DNA of 64,000 bases from an uncultured Roseobacter sp. (lineage in GTDB: Bacteria > Pseudomonadota > Alphaproteobacteria > Rhodobacterales > Rhodobacteraceae). Within the stretch, counting starts at the first letter, position 1, and each line of letters opens with the position of its first letter. The position numbers were made by a program, and so were the translations under genes. Positions 9,817-19,027 of the stretch are shown here, piece by piece. The stretch lies in NCBI GenBank assembly GCA_947501635.1, contig CANMWT010000006.1, positions 62,001 through 126,000 of the forward strand. The letters are read 5' to 3'. The notes under the pieces were generated by a model. It was not told where the DNA came from and did not search any database. It worked only from the letters and a program-made list of their open reading frames with translations.

Positions 9817-10806
9817 ATGACACTCGGACAACAGATCGCCTGGGACGACACCGTCCTGCCATTCCAGCTGGATGCCAGCGACATGCGTGGTCGTGTGGCA
9901 CGGCTTGATGGTGCACTGAACGGTATTCTCAAGCAACATGATTACCCGCCGCAGGTCGAAGCGCTGGTGGCGGAAATGGCCTTGCTGACCGCATTGATCG
10001 GGCAAACCGTAAAACTGCGCTGGAAACTGCAACTGCAGGTGCAATCCAAGGGCGCGGTTCGCATGATTGCGACCGATTACTACGGCCCCGAAGAAGATGG
10101 TCAGCCCGCGCGTATCAGAGCCTATGCAAGCTATGATGCCGACAGGCTGACAGATGGTCCGGCGTTTGATCAGGTGGGCGAGGGTTACTTTGCGATCATG
10201 ATCGACCAAGGCAAAGGCATGACGCCTTATCAGGGTATCACGCCGCTGGCCGGTGGGTCGCTGGCCGGCTGTGCCGAAGCGTATTTCGCGCAATCCGAAC
10301 AATTGCCCACGCGGTTCTCTCTGAGTTTTGGCCGCTCGACCGAAGAGGGTGTCGACGAACATTGGCGCGCCGGTGGCGTGATGCTTCAGCATATGCCCAA
10401 AGCGTCACCGTTTGTGGCCCAAGGGGGCGGTACGGGTGAAGTGTTGCAGGCCGCCGATCTGGTGCAAGGCGATCAGGAGGAAAACTGGAACCGCGTGAAT
10501 ATCCTGCTTGATACCGTTGAAGACATCGAGTTGGTGGGCCCGAGCGTGGCGCCTGCCGATCTGTTGTTGCGGCTGTTCAGTCAGGAAGAACCGCGGGTCT
10601 ATGATGCGCAGCCCGTTCGTTTTGGCTGTACCTGTTCCGAGGACCGCGTGCGCCAGAGCTTGTCCATCTACTCGGCCCGTGACATCGAAACGATGACCAC
10701 TGACGAGGGTCGTGTCACGGCTGACTGTCAGTTCTGCGGCGCGCACTATGATCTGGACCCTGCCACAGTAGGCTTTGATGCCGCCGGTGCAGAAGACGGT
10801 GCATGA
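9817..10806 (+). CDS. hslO: Redox-regulated chaperone Hsp33
   Basis: Hsp33 is a cytosolic holdase activated by oxidative unfolding. The 329-residue product contains the two zinc-binding pairs that make the redox switch: CTC in FGCTCSEDRV and CQFC in ADCQFCGAHYDL near the C-terminus. The ATG at 9817 follows AAGGAAA, and an upstream in-frame ATG (9775) lacks a ribosome site. The 3' end overlaps the next gene by 29 bases (or 8 if that gene uses its later GTG), suggesting coupling. Confidence 0.94.
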   Translation: MTLGQQIAWDDTVLPFQLDASDMRGRVARLDGALNGILKQHDYPPQVEALVAEMALLTALIGQTVKLRWKLQLQVQSKGAVRMIATDYYGPEEDGQPARIRAYASYDADRLTDGPAFDQVGEGYFAIMIDQGKGMTPYQGITPLAGGSLAGCAEAYFAQSEQLPTRFSLSFGRSTEEGVDEHWRAGGVMLQHMPKASPFVAQGGGTGEVLQAADLVQGDQEENWNRVNILLDTVEDIELVGPSVAPADLLLRLFSQEEPRVYDAQPVRFGCTCSEDRVRQSLSIYSARDIETMTTDEGRVTADCQFCGAHYDLDPATVGFDAAGAEDGA

Positions 10807-11389
10807 TCTGGGGCACATCCGTGCGGCCTTGGACCGAAGGGGTCGGCCATCCTCGGATTTCGACCTAAACCCCGAAACCGTCTTGCCCGAAGGGCGAAGA
10901 CTGCGACCGGCGGGTGTTCTTGCCGCGGTGACCGAAACGCCGACAGGTCTGCAGCTTATCCTGACCAAACGGTCGTCCGCGCTCAAGCACCACCCGGGGC
11001 AGATTGCCTTTCCGGGCGGCAAGCAGGACGAAGGCGATGCAGATGTGACAGCGGCCGCTTTGCGCGAAGCCGAAGAAGAGATCGGTTTGCCCCGAAGCCA
11101 TGTTGAGGTGATTGGTCATTTGCCAGCGCATGAAACGGTCACCGGCTTTGTCGTGACGCCGGTCATCGGTGTTGTCGCGCGCCCGTTTGAAGTTGTGCCC
11201 GAACCCGGAGAAGTTGATGAGGTGTTCACGGTGCCGCTATCGCATGTCCTGAACGCGGACAACTTTGTGATCGAGGGGCGCCGCTGGCGTGGCACACGGC
11301 GACACTACTACGCGGTGCCGTACGGGCCCTATTACATCTGGGGGGCAACTGCGCGTATGCTGAGGGCATGGACAGACCAAATGACATAG
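10778..11389 (+). CDS. NUDIX hydrolase, CoA pyrophosphatase type
   Basis: About 203 residues. The segment LTKRSSALKHHPGQIAFPGG is the UPF0035 signature that precedes the NUDIX box in CoA diphosphatases (NudL/Pcd1 group). The box GGKQDEGDADVTAAALREAE with EEIGL follows. It probably hydrolyses CoA or oxidised CoA to phosphopantetheine and 3',5'-ADP. Two starts are possible: ATG 10778 inside hslO, or GTG 10799. The 3' end overlaps the cca gene by 22 bases. Confidence 0.86.
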   Translation: MPPVQKTVHDLGHIRAALDRRGRPSSDFDLNPETVLPEGRRLRPAGVLAAVTETPTGLQLILTKRSSALKHHPGQIAFPGGKQDEGDADVTAAALREAEEEIGLPRSHVEVIGHLPAHETVTGFVVTPVIGVVARPFEVVPEPGEVDEVFTVPLSHVLNADNFVIEGRRWRGTRRHYYAVPYGPYYIWGATARMLRAWTDQMT

Positions 11390-12549
11390 CGCTGCCTGAC
11401 GGCACCACTTGGCTGGATGATCCCAAGACGCAGGCGGTGTGCGCGGCATTGGGCGCAGAGGGCGATCCCGTCTATTTTGTCGGCGGTTGCGTGCGCGATG
11501 CGTTGCTTGGTGTAAAGGGCGGCGATGTCGATCTGTCGACCCCGCTTGAGCCGCAACAGATTATCCGCCTGACCGAAAGCGCCGGTCTGAAAGCAGTGCC
11601 AACGGGCATTGATCATGGGACGGTCACTGTGGTGTCCGCGGGCGAGGGGTTTGAGGTCACGACCTTTCGCAGCGATGTGGAAACAGACGGGCGCCGTGCG
11701 GTAGTGGCCTTTTCCACAGATATTACTGACGACGCGCGCCGCCGCGATTTCACGCTTAATGCGCTGTATGCGACGCCAACGGGTAGCATCGTTGATCCTT
11801 TAGGCGGGCTGGAGGACTGTCTGGCGCGTCGTATCCGTTTCATCGAAGACGCCGGAGAGCGTATCCGCGAAGATTACCTTCGCATTCTGCGCTATTTCCG
11901 GTTTCATGCCTGGTATGCCGATCCGGAAGACGGGTTCGATCCCGAGGCACTGGATGCCATTGCACAAAATTCTGTCGGGTTAGAGACGCTTTCGGCGGAA
12001 CGTATCGGGGCGGAGATGCTGCGCTTGCTGGCGGCGCCCGATCCGGCGCCGGCGCTGGCGGCGATGCGTCAGACCGGGTGTTTGACACGGGTTCTTCCCG
12101 CCGCCGATGACAGGTTTGTGGCACCTGTTGTGCATCTGGAAACGACGATGAGACTGCCGCCTGATCCTGTCGTCCGCCTTGCCGCGCTGGGCGGTCAGGA
12201 TGTGGCAGAGCGCTTGCGGCTAAGCCGTGCTGCCGCGCGCAAACTGCAGGCAATCACAGATGCGGCCTATGCTGCGACGCCCCTGACGGAGGTGGCCTAC
12301 CGTGCCGGAGAAGAAGTGGCCCTGGCTGCTGCGATGATCCGCGCGGCGCAGGCTGAAACCCCACCTGAACAGGGTGTTCGCGCGGCAATCTCCGATGCTG
12401 CCAACGCGCAATTTCCGGTGACAGCCGCTGATCTGATGCCCGCATATCAGGGCCCGGCGTTGGGTGAAAAGCTTGCCGCGCTTGAGACGCGCTGGATCGC
12501 GTCGGCGTTTACACTTACGCGTGAGGACTTGCTGGGCCCTGATCCCTAG
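11368..12549 (+). CDS. CCA tRNA nucleotidyltransferase / poly(A) polymerase family
   Basis: A 393-residue class II nucleotidyltransferase. The head domain shows YFVGGCVRDALLG and the metal-binding GGDVDLSTP, followed by FTLNALYATPTG and RRIRFIEDAGERIREDYLRI, all typical of the PolyA_pol family. In alphaproteobacteria the single family member usually adds or repairs the tRNA CCA end. Poly(A) polymerase activity cannot be excluded from sequence. It starts inside the preceding NUDIX gene and looks like the last gene of the hslO-nudix-cca operon. Confidence 0.88.
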   Translation: MDRPNDIALPDGTTWLDDPKTQAVCAALGAEGDPVYFVGGCVRDALLGVKGGDVDLSTPLEPQQIIRLTESAGLKAVPTGIDHGTVTVVSAGEGFEVTTFRSDVETDGRRAVVAFSTDITDDARRRDFTLNALYATPTGSIVDPLGGLEDCLARRIRFIEDAGERIREDYLRILRYFRFHAWYADPEDGFDPEALDAIAQNSVGLETLSAERIGAEMLRLLAAPDPAPALAAMRQTGCLTRVLPAADDRFVAPVVHLETTMRLPPDPVVRLAALGGQDVAERLRLSRAAARKLQAITDAAYAATPLTEVAYRAGEEVALAAAMIRAAQAETPPEQGVRAAISDAANAQFPVTAADLMPAYQGPALGEKLAALETRWIASAFTLTREDLLGPDP

Positions 12550-12608
12550 TCTCGACACAGCACCCGTTTGTCTGCTAGAGCGACGAGGCTACAACGGAGG
12601 ATTACGAA

Positions 12609-12635
12609 ATGAATCGCGGGATTTGGAACAGCTGA
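12609..12635 (+). CDS. Candidate leader peptide of 8 residues (MNRGIWNS) upstream of the ABC exporter
   Basis: GGAGG at 12596-12600 sits eight bases ahead of this ATG, a better ribosome site than the one ahead of the exporter gene at 12714. The peptide is MNRGIWNS, with one tryptophan. Its stop lies inside a perfect hairpin (AGCTG 12630-12634, loop ATCA, CAGCT 12639-12643). It is in frame with the exporter ORF 79 bases downstream. It may be a regulatory uORF or chance. There is no direct evidence of translation. Confidence 0.35.
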   Translation: MNRGIWNS

Positions 12636-12713
12636 TCACAGCTTAACCCACCGCTGCCGGGCTGCCCGACGGGCGTCTGGACGTTTCGTATTTACTTTTT
12701 CAAGGTCTCCGCC

Positions 12714-14552
12714 ATGTTCCGCTTTTTCGAAAACCTCATCGACCCCTATGTGCCCTATGCTGAAGATGATCAGCCGCCGCGCAAGCTCTGGCCGTTCCTG
12801 TGGTCTTTTTCCGGTCAGTTCCGCAGGCTTTTCGGTTTTGCCACGCTTATGTCGATCATCGTGGCCGGCATCGAGGTCTGGCTGATCTACTATATGGGTC
12901 GCGTCATCGACCTGATGGAAACCGACCCTGCAAACTTTTGGACCGACCACGGGACCGAACTGATTCTGGTGGCATTGTTCATACTGATCCTGCGTCCTGC
13001 CTTTCAGGCGTTGGACGTGTTGATCCTGAATAACGCCATTCTGCCCAACTTTGGAATGCTGATGCGCTGGCGTAATCACCGGCACGTGCTGCGCCAATCC
13101 GTCGGCTGGTTCGAGAATGATTTTGCGGGGCGCATCGCCAACCGAATGATGCAGGCGCCCGCTTCTGCCGGTGAAGTCATCTTTCAGATTTTTGATGCGA
13201 TTTCATTCTCGCTGGCCTATTTCATCGGCGCGGCAATTTTGCTGAGCACGTCTGACCCGAAGTTACTGATGCCGCTTCTGGGGTGGTTTGTGCTTTATGG
13301 GCTGCTGGTAAAATGGACCGTCAGACGCGTGGGGCCCGCGTCTGAGGCTGCCTCCAACGCCCGGTCCAAGCTGACGGGGCGGCTGGTGGATGCCTATACA
13401 AACATTCATTCGGTCAAGATGTTTGCGCATCACGAGCGCGAGATGGACTACGCCAAAGAGGCGATAGAAGAGGCGCGTGAAACCTTTCAGAAGGAAATGC
13501 GCATCTTCACCAAGATGGATGTGACGTTGGTTGCTTTGAATGGTGTGCTTATCGTTGGTGTCGTGGGATGGGCCATGCTGCTGTGGGTGCAGGGCAGTGC
13601 CAGTGTGGGGGTTGTCGCGGCTGCGACAGCGCTGACCTTGCGTCTGAACGCCATGACCGGCTGGATCATGTGGGCGCTCACCAGTTTCTTTCGAGAGCTT
13701 GGCGTGGTGTCGGAAGGAATGGAAACCATCGCCCAGCCGATAACCCTGCGCGATGCGCCTGAGGCAAAGCCGCTGGCGCTCACCGATGGTGAGATCAAGA
13801 TCGAAGATCTTTCGCATCACTACGGGCGCAGATCGGGGGGCCTCGATCATGTTAATCTTACGATCCGGCGTGGTGAAAAGGTGGGTTTGGTCGGTCGCTC
13901 AGGGGCTGGAAAGTCAACGTTAGTCAAGCTTTTTCTGCGGTTCTACGATGTGGAGTCGGGCCGAATACGGATTGACGGTCAGGACATCAGTACCGTGACC
14001 CAGGACAGCTTGCGGCTCGCCATTGGCATGGTGCAGCAAGACAGCGCGCTGTTGCACCGGTCGGTGCGGGACAACCTGCTGTATGGACGACCTGATGCCA
14101 GCGAAGAGGATATGATCGCAGCAGCCCGCCGCGCGCAGGCGCATGATTTTATACTTGATCTTGAAGATCCGCAGGGGCGGAAGGGCTATGACGCCCATGT
14201 GGGTGAGCGGGGTGTGAAACTGTCGGGTGGGCAGCGTCAGAGGGTCACTTTGGCGCGGGTCATTCTGAAGGATGCGCCCATTTTGCTGTTGGACGAAGCG
14301 ACCAGCGCGCTCGACAGCGAGGTTGAGGCCGCCATTCAGGATACACTCTACGGCATGATGGAGGGTAAAACCGTTGTCGCCATTGCGCACCGGTTGTCCA
14401 CGATCGCGCAGATGGACCGCATTCTGGTGCTGGATCAGGGCCGGATTGTGGAAGATGGGAGCCATGACGCGCTTTTGGCGCAGGGCGGGCTATATGCTGA
14501 TTTCTGGGCCCGTCAGTCGGGCGGTTTTCTCAAGCTCGAGGAGCGTGCGTGA
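12714..14552 (+). CDS. ABC exporter half-transporter (permease-ATPase), subunit 1
   Basis: A 612-residue type IV (MsbA-like) exporter half. Residues ~30-340 hold the six-helix transmembrane domain. The ATPase domain has Walker A GRSGAGKST, signature LSGGQRQR, Walker B ILLLDEATSALD with the catalytic Glu, and H-loop AIAHRLST, so its catalytic site looks intact. The gene overlaps the next homologous half by four bases (GTGA), which points to a heterodimer. The substrate is unknown. The 164-base leader holds a small ORF and hairpin. Confidence 0.92.
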   Translation: MFRFFENLIDPYVPYAEDDQPPRKLWPFLWSFSGQFRRLFGFATLMSIIVAGIEVWLIYYMGRVIDLMETDPANFWTDHGTELILVALFILILRPAFQALDVLILNNAILPNFGMLMRWRNHRHVLRQSVGWFENDFAGRIANRMMQAPASAGEVIFQIFDAISFSLAYFIGAAILLSTSDPKLLMPLLGWFVLYGLLVKWTVRRVGPASEAASNARSKLTGRLVDAYTNIHSVKMFAHHEREMDYAKEAIEEARETFQKEMRIFTKMDVTLVALNGVLIVGVVGWAMLLWVQGSASVGVVAAATALTLRLNAMTGWIMWALTSFFRELGVVSEGMETIAQPITLRDAPEAKPLALTDGEIKIEDLSHHYGRRSGGLDHVNLTIRRGEKVGLVGRSGAGKSTLVKLFLRFYDVESGRIRIDGQDISTVTQDSLRLAIGMVQQDSALLHRSVRDNLLYGRPDASEEDMIAAARRAQAHDFILDLEDPQGRKGYDAHVGERGVKLSGGQRQRVTLARVILKDAPILLLDEATSALDSEVEAAIQDTLYGMMEGKTVVAIAHRLSTIAQMDRILVLDQGRIVEDGSHDALLAQGGLYADFWARQSGGFLKLEERA

Positions 14553-16381
14553 AGATTTCAGAGTGGATAGATGCGTTTCAGCCATCGCAGGGTCCGCCGC
14601 CGCAAACACTGGGTGCGTTTATGCGCTGGTGTCTTGCGGGGTCTTGGCCATCGCTTTGGCTGGCTGCGTTTCTGTCTGCGTCTGCAGGCGCGATGGAGGC
14701 GGGAACAGCCCTTATTCTGGGGCTTGTCATTGACGCCACGGCGGCGTCTGGCCCTGATGCCTTTTTCGATGGTGGAAACATTGCGCTGATCGCAGGGGCG
14801 CTGGCGTTTTTCCTCATTGCGCGCCCCTTGCTTTTCGGCCTGTCGGCCTCGGCCAATGCGATTATCGTGCAACCGAATGTGAACCCGTTGGTTCTGTCCC
14901 GCCTGCACCGCTGGACGTTAGGGCAGACGGTTGGCTTTTTTGACGACGATTTCGCGGGGCGTATCGCGCAAAAGCAGATGCAGGCCGCACGCGCGGTAAC
15001 GGATGTTGTGTCAGAGGCGATCAACGTTGTTGCTTTCGCCCTTGCGTCGCTGTTCGGGTCAGTGCTGTTGCTTCTGGCGATTGACTGGCGGGTCGCGTTT
15101 GGGTTCGGTCTTTGGCTTGTCAGTTACTTTGCGCTGATCAAGTGGTTTTTGCCGCGTATCCGTCAGCGATCGGCGAGCCGTGCAGGTGCGCGGGCGATGG
15201 TGTCGGGACAGGTGGTGGATACAATCACCAACATCAAAACCGTCAAGCTCTTTGCGCATGCAGATCATGAGGACCGCGCGGCACTGGGCTCTATGCAGAC
15301 TTTTCGCAACCGCGCGCTTGAGTTTGGCTACCTTGCTGCGGGGTTTCGCTTTGCGCTGATGTCGCTGGCCGGCATTCTGCCCGTGGTTCTGATCGGTGGC
15401 ACCATCGTGCTGTGGCAGGCGGGACAGGCGACGCAGGGGGATATCGTCGCGGCAGGCGCCGTCGCCATCCGGATCGCGCAGATGACGGGATGGGTCAGTT
15501 TCACGCTGATGGCAATCTATTCCAACATCGGTGAAATCGAAGACGGGATGCGAACTTTGACGCCGCGCAACAGGGTTGAAGATGACCCGCAGGCGACTGA
15601 CCTGTCGGTGCCGCACGGCCGTATCCAGATCAGCGATCTTGGTTTTGCCTACGGGCGCGAGAAAGGTGGTGTGCAAGGTATCACGCTGACCGTCGAGCCA
15701 GGGGAAAAGATAGGGATTGTCGGCGCGTCCGGTGTCGGTAAATCAACGTTGGTTGCGTTGCTTTTGCGTCTCTACGATGCCGAAAAAGGCTCCATCACCA
15801 TTGATGGCGCCGATATAACAAAAGTGACGCAGGAGAGCTTGCGCCGCAACATCGGGATGGTCACGCAGGAAACCGCGATGTTCAACCGGTCCGCGCGCGA
15901 CAACATTCTTTATGGCAGGCCTGACGCCACAGAAGCAGAGGTTTTCTCGGCGGCAGAGAAGGCCGAGGCGCATGAGTTCATCAAGGATCTTGTCGACCAC
16001 AAAGGGCGGCAGGGCTATGACGCCCATCTGGGCGAGCGTGGTGTCAAGCTTTCTGGTGGTCAGCGGCAGCGGATCGCCCTGGCGCGGGCGATCCTGAAAG
16101 ACGCGCCTGTTCTGGTTCTGGACGAAGCGACCAGCGCGCTTGACAGTGAAGTCGAGGCGGCGATCCAGACTGCGCTTGAACGTGTGATGCAGGGCAAGAC
16201 CGTGCTGGCCATTGCGCACCGACTGTCGACGCTTACGGAAATGGACCGGATCATCGTCATGGATGAAGGTCGAATTGTCGAGGATGGCACCCATGAGGCG
16301 CTGCTGACCAAAGGTGGGCTCTATGCCCAGTACTGGGACCGCCAATCCGGCGGCTTCATTCGCACGCAGGCGGCAGAGTAG
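14549..16381 (+). CDS. ABC exporter half-transporter (permease-ATPase), subunit 2
   Basis: A 610-residue paralogue of the preceding gene, starting with GTG at a four-base overlap. It has the same layout: six predicted membrane segments, then an ATPase domain with GASGVGKST, LSGGQRQR, VLVLDEATSALD and AIAHRLST. The two ends are nearly parallel (QSGGFLKLEE versus QSGGFIRTQ), as expected from tandem duplication. Many heterodimeric exporters have one degenerate site, but both sites look canonical here. Export of a lipid, peptide or drug is possible. Confidence 0.92.
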   Translation: MKISEWIDAFQPSQGPPPQTLGAFMRWCLAGSWPSLWLAAFLSASAGAMEAGTALILGLVIDATAASGPDAFFDGGNIALIAGALAFFLIARPLLFGLSASANAIIVQPNVNPLVLSRLHRWTLGQTVGFFDDDFAGRIAQKQMQAARAVTDVVSEAINVVAFALASLFGSVLLLLAIDWRVAFGFGLWLVSYFALIKWFLPRIRQRSASRAGARAMVSGQVVDTITNIKTVKLFAHADHEDRAALGSMQTFRNRALEFGYLAAGFRFALMSLAGILPVVLIGGTIVLWQAGQATQGDIVAAGAVAIRIAQMTGWVSFTLMAIYSNIGEIEDGMRTLTPRNRVEDDPQATDLSVPHGRIQISDLGFAYGREKGGVQGITLTVEPGEKIGIVGASGVGKSTLVALLLRLYDAEKGSITIDGADITKVTQESLRRNIGMVTQETAMFNRSARDNILYGRPDATEAEVFSAAEKAEAHEFIKDLVDHKGRQGYDAHLGERGVKLSGGQRQRIALARAILKDAPVLVLDEATSALDSEVEAAIQTALERVMQGKTVLAIAHRLSTLTEMDRIIVMDEGRIVEDGTHEALLTKGGLYAQYWDRQSGGFIRTQAAE

Positions 16382-16418
16382 GCTGGCCCCTGTGCGCGAA
16401 CCCGACTAAAGCATCCCT

Positions 16419-17645
16419 ATGGTAGACATTACGATCAATCGGCTTGGCCTGTATGGAGACGGGATCGCGGATGGCCCGCTTTATGTGCCCCGCACCCTGC
16501 CGGGTGAGCGCGTAACAGGCCGTGTAGACGGGCAGCTTCTGCGGGACGTGAAGATTGTCGCGCCGTCGTCGCGCCGGGTCGCCGCCCCATGCAGGCATTT
16601 CAAATCCTGCGGGGGATGCCAGTTACAGCACGCAGACGATTCCTTTGTCGCGCAGTGGAAGGTCGATGTGGTGCGCCACGCGATTGAGGCCTATGGGCTC
16701 GACACCGACTTTCGGCCTGTACAGACGTCTCCGCCGCGGTCGCGCAGGCGGGCGGGTTTTGCCGCACGCCGGACCAAAAAGGGGGCGACGGTGGGCTTCC
16801 ATGGGCAGGCATCAGGCACGATTATCGAAATCCCCGATTGCCAGCTGGTATTGCCTGAGCTTCTTGCCGCCGTGCCGGTGGCGGAAGCTCTGGCCACCGC
16901 AGGGGCCAGTCGCAAAACGGCATTGTCGGTGATGGTAACGCACAGCCTGACGGGTCTCGATGTAGCAGTGACAGACGGCAAGCCATTGGATGGTCCGTTG
17001 CGCCAACAGCTTGCGGCGATCTGTGAACGCACAGGTCTTGCGCGGCTGTCGTGGGGGGATGAGGTTGTCGCGATGCGGGCTCCGCCCGTTCAGCGCCTCG
17101 GCGTGGCCGAGATCGTCCCGCCGCCCGGTTCTTTTTTGCAGGCCACCGAACATGGGCAACAGGCGCTGACCGACGCGGTCATCGAGATAACCACCGGGGC
17201 GGGCAGGGTAATTGACCTTTTTGCAGGCTGCGGCACCTTCGCCCTGCCGCTCTCCATGCGGGCCGAAGTGCACGCGGTGGAAGGCGATGCGGCGATGCTT
17301 TCTGCGCTTGATGGGGGCTGGCGGCATGCGCAGGGCCTCAAGCGTGTGACGACCGAGGCGCGCGATCTGTTCCGGCGCCCGCTGATGCCCGATGAAACCG
17401 CTAAGGCGGACGCCGTTGTACTGGATCCGCCGCGTGCAGGCGCCGAGGCGCAGGTGGCGGAACTGGTCAAGTCGTCTGTGCCGCGCATCGCCTATGTTTC
17501 CTGCAACCCCGTGACCTTTGCGCGCGACGCCGCAGAGCTGGTTTCGGCGGGGTACGGTCTGGATTGGATACAAGTCGTGGATCAATTCCGCTGGTCGGCC
17601 CATGTGGAGCTTGTTGCCAGCTTTTCCGCATCCCATATGCGGTGA
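16419..17645 (+). CDS. TrmA/RlmD-type RNA (uracil-5-)-methyltransferase
   Basis: A 408-residue class I SAM methyltransferase for uracil-C5 in RNA. A CX5CX2C cluster (CRHFKSCGGCQLQH) plus a later Cys in IPDCQLV form the [4Fe-4S] site of the RlmC/RlmD group. The SAM loop is VIDLFAGCGTFALPL. The catalytic cysteine lies in YVSCNPVTFARD, and the general-base region VVDQFRWSAHVE is present. The N-terminus is a short TRAM-like segment. Whether the target is 23S rRNA U747/U1939 or tRNA U54 cannot be settled from this sequence. Confidence 0.88.
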   Translation: MVDITINRLGLYGDGIADGPLYVPRTLPGERVTGRVDGQLLRDVKIVAPSSRRVAAPCRHFKSCGGCQLQHADDSFVAQWKVDVVRHAIEAYGLDTDFRPVQTSPPRSRRRAGFAARRTKKGATVGFHGQASGTIIEIPDCQLVLPELLAAVPVAEALATAGASRKTALSVMVTHSLTGLDVAVTDGKPLDGPLRQQLAAICERTGLARLSWGDEVVAMRAPPVQRLGVAEIVPPPGSFLQATEHGQQALTDAVIEITTGAGRVIDLFAGCGTFALPLSMRAEVHAVEGDAAMLSALDGGWRHAQGLKRVTTEARDLFRRPLMPDETAKADAVVLDPPRAGAEAQVAELVKSSVPRIAYVSCNPVTFARDAAELVSAGYGLDWIQVVDQFRWSAHVELVASFSASHMR

Positions 17646-17664
17646 GCGTACAAAGGAGAGCTTG

Positions 17665-18444
17665 ATGGGTTTCAGAGAAAAGCTGGATATCTGGTTGGAC
17701 CAACGCTGGGTGACCAGTCTGGTGATAGGTGTCATCATTTTTAACGCCATTTTGCTTGGGTTAGAGACATCTAAATCGGCTATGTCCTTTGCTGGTGGCC
17801 TTATTGTGGGGCTCGACAAGGCTTGCCTTGCGTTCTTCGTGGTGGAGATTGCGCTTAAGCTGGTTGCCCGGGGAAAGCGTTTCTTTCGAAGCGGCTGGAA
17901 CATCTTTGACGTCATTATTGTGGGCGCGGCACTTGTCCCGGGGTCGCAGACCATGTCGGTCTTGCGGGCACTGCGCATTTTGCGGGTCCTGCGGGTGATT
18001 TCGGTTGCACCGAGCCTGCGGCGCGTGGTCGAGGGTTTCGTAACCGCCCTGCCCGGCATGGGCAGCGTCTTTTTGCTGATGGCGATCATATTCTATATCG
18101 GCGCTGTGATCGCGACAAAGCTGTTTGCCGCGAGCTTTCCGCAATGGTTCGGCAGCCTGCCGCAGAGCGGATACACGCTGTTTCAGATCATGACGCTGGA
18201 AAGCTGGTCGATGGGTATCGTGCGCCCTGTGATGGAGGTCTATCCCTATGCCTGGGTGTTTTTTGTTCCCTTCATCATGGTGACGACATTTGCGGTGGTG
18301 AACCTGCTGGTTGGTCTCATTGTGAATTCGATGCAGGACGCGCATCAGGAAGAGGCGGGTGCCGTAACAGACGCTTACCGCGATGAGGTTTTGTCGCGAT
18401 TGATCGCGATCGAGGAAAAACTGAAGGAAAAGCCGCCCTCCTGA
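17665..18444 (+). CDS. Bacterial voltage-gated sodium channel (NavBac family)
   Basis: A 259-residue single-domain channel subunit (tetramer expected). S1 starts near residue 15. Acidic Glu61 in S2 (FVVEIALK) and Asp82 in S3 (NIFDVII) are placed as in voltage sensors. S4 carries Arg101, 104, 107 and 110, every third residue. The pore holds TLESWSM at residues 177-183, identical to the selectivity filter of the structurally known NavAb and typical of sodium-selective NavBac channels. The C-terminus (YRDEVLSRLIAIEEKLKEK) is a coiled coil that would hold the tetramer together. The ATG follows AAAGGAGAG. Marine relatives carry similar channels (NavSp of Silicibacter), probably for pH, motility or Na+ homeostasis. 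Confidence 0.9.
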   Translation: MGFREKLDIWLDQRWVTSLVIGVIIFNAILLGLETSKSAMSFAGGLIVGLDKACLAFFVVEIALKLVARGKRFFRSGWNIFDVIIVGAALVPGSQTMSVLRALRILRVLRVISVAPSLRRVVEGFVTALPGMGSVFLLMAIIFYIGAVIATKLFAASFPQWFGSLPQSGYTLFQIMTLESWSMGIVRPVMEVYPYAWVFFVPFIMVTTFAVVNLLVGLIVNSMQDAHQEEAGAVTDAYRDEVLSRLIAIEEKLKEKPPS

Positions 18445-18529
18445 CGATTTTGTGAGCTTGTTTAACCCGATCTCCATGGTAGAGATGGTCAAAAGAGCAG
18501 ACAGAAAATCAATAACGGGACAGCATAAC

Positions 18530-19024
18530 ATGCGCCGAAGAGAGCTGTTGATGGGCACCGCCGCGTTGATGTCGCTAGGGGCCTGCGCGTCGAAGTTCAA
18601 ACGCTACGACGGGCCTGAAGTGACTTTTGTGGTTGTGAACAAGGACGACCGCAAGATGTATCTGTTGCATCACGACAAGGTGCTTGCCGGATATGACATC
18701 CACCTGGGATTCGCGCCTGTGGGCCACAAGCAGTTTGAAGGGGACGGCAAAACGCCCGAGGGGCTGTACCGGATCGACCGGCGCAACCCCAACAGCGATT
18801 TCCACCTGTCGCTTGGTATCTCATACCCCAACGTGAAGGATTACGCGGCCGCGAAGGCGCAGGGAAAGTCGCCCGGCGGGGACATTTTTATCCATGGTCA
18901 GAAGTCACCCTTCGAAAAGGATAAACCAGATTGGACCTGGGGATGCATTGCGGTCACCAACAAAGAGATCGAAGACATCTACGCGATGGTTGCGAACGAT
19001 ACGCTTATAAAGATTAACCCGTGA
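18530..19024 (+). CDS. L,D-transpeptidase (YkuD) lipoprotein
   Basis: A 164-residue YkuD-domain enzyme that forms 3-3 peptidoglycan crosslinks or attaches proteins to peptidoglycan. The N-terminus MRRRELLMGTAALMSLGAC has a lipobox ending at Cys19, with a twin-arginine-like start. Catalytic residues are seen in IFIHGQ and WTWGCIAVTN, where the Cys is the nucleophile. The ATG at 18530 was chosen over upstream in-frame codons because the signal peptide begins here. It is convergent with the CAP-domain gene, with three bases between stops. Confidence 0.9.
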   Translation: MRRRELLMGTAALMSLGACASKFKRYDGPEVTFVVVNKDDRKMYLLHHDKVLAGYDIHLGFAPVGHKQFEGDGKTPEGLYRIDRRNPNSDFHLSLGISYPNVKDYAAAKAQGKSPGGDIFIHGQKSPFEKDKPDWTWGCIAVTNKEIEDIYAMVANDTLIKINP

Positions 19025-19027
19025 GGG

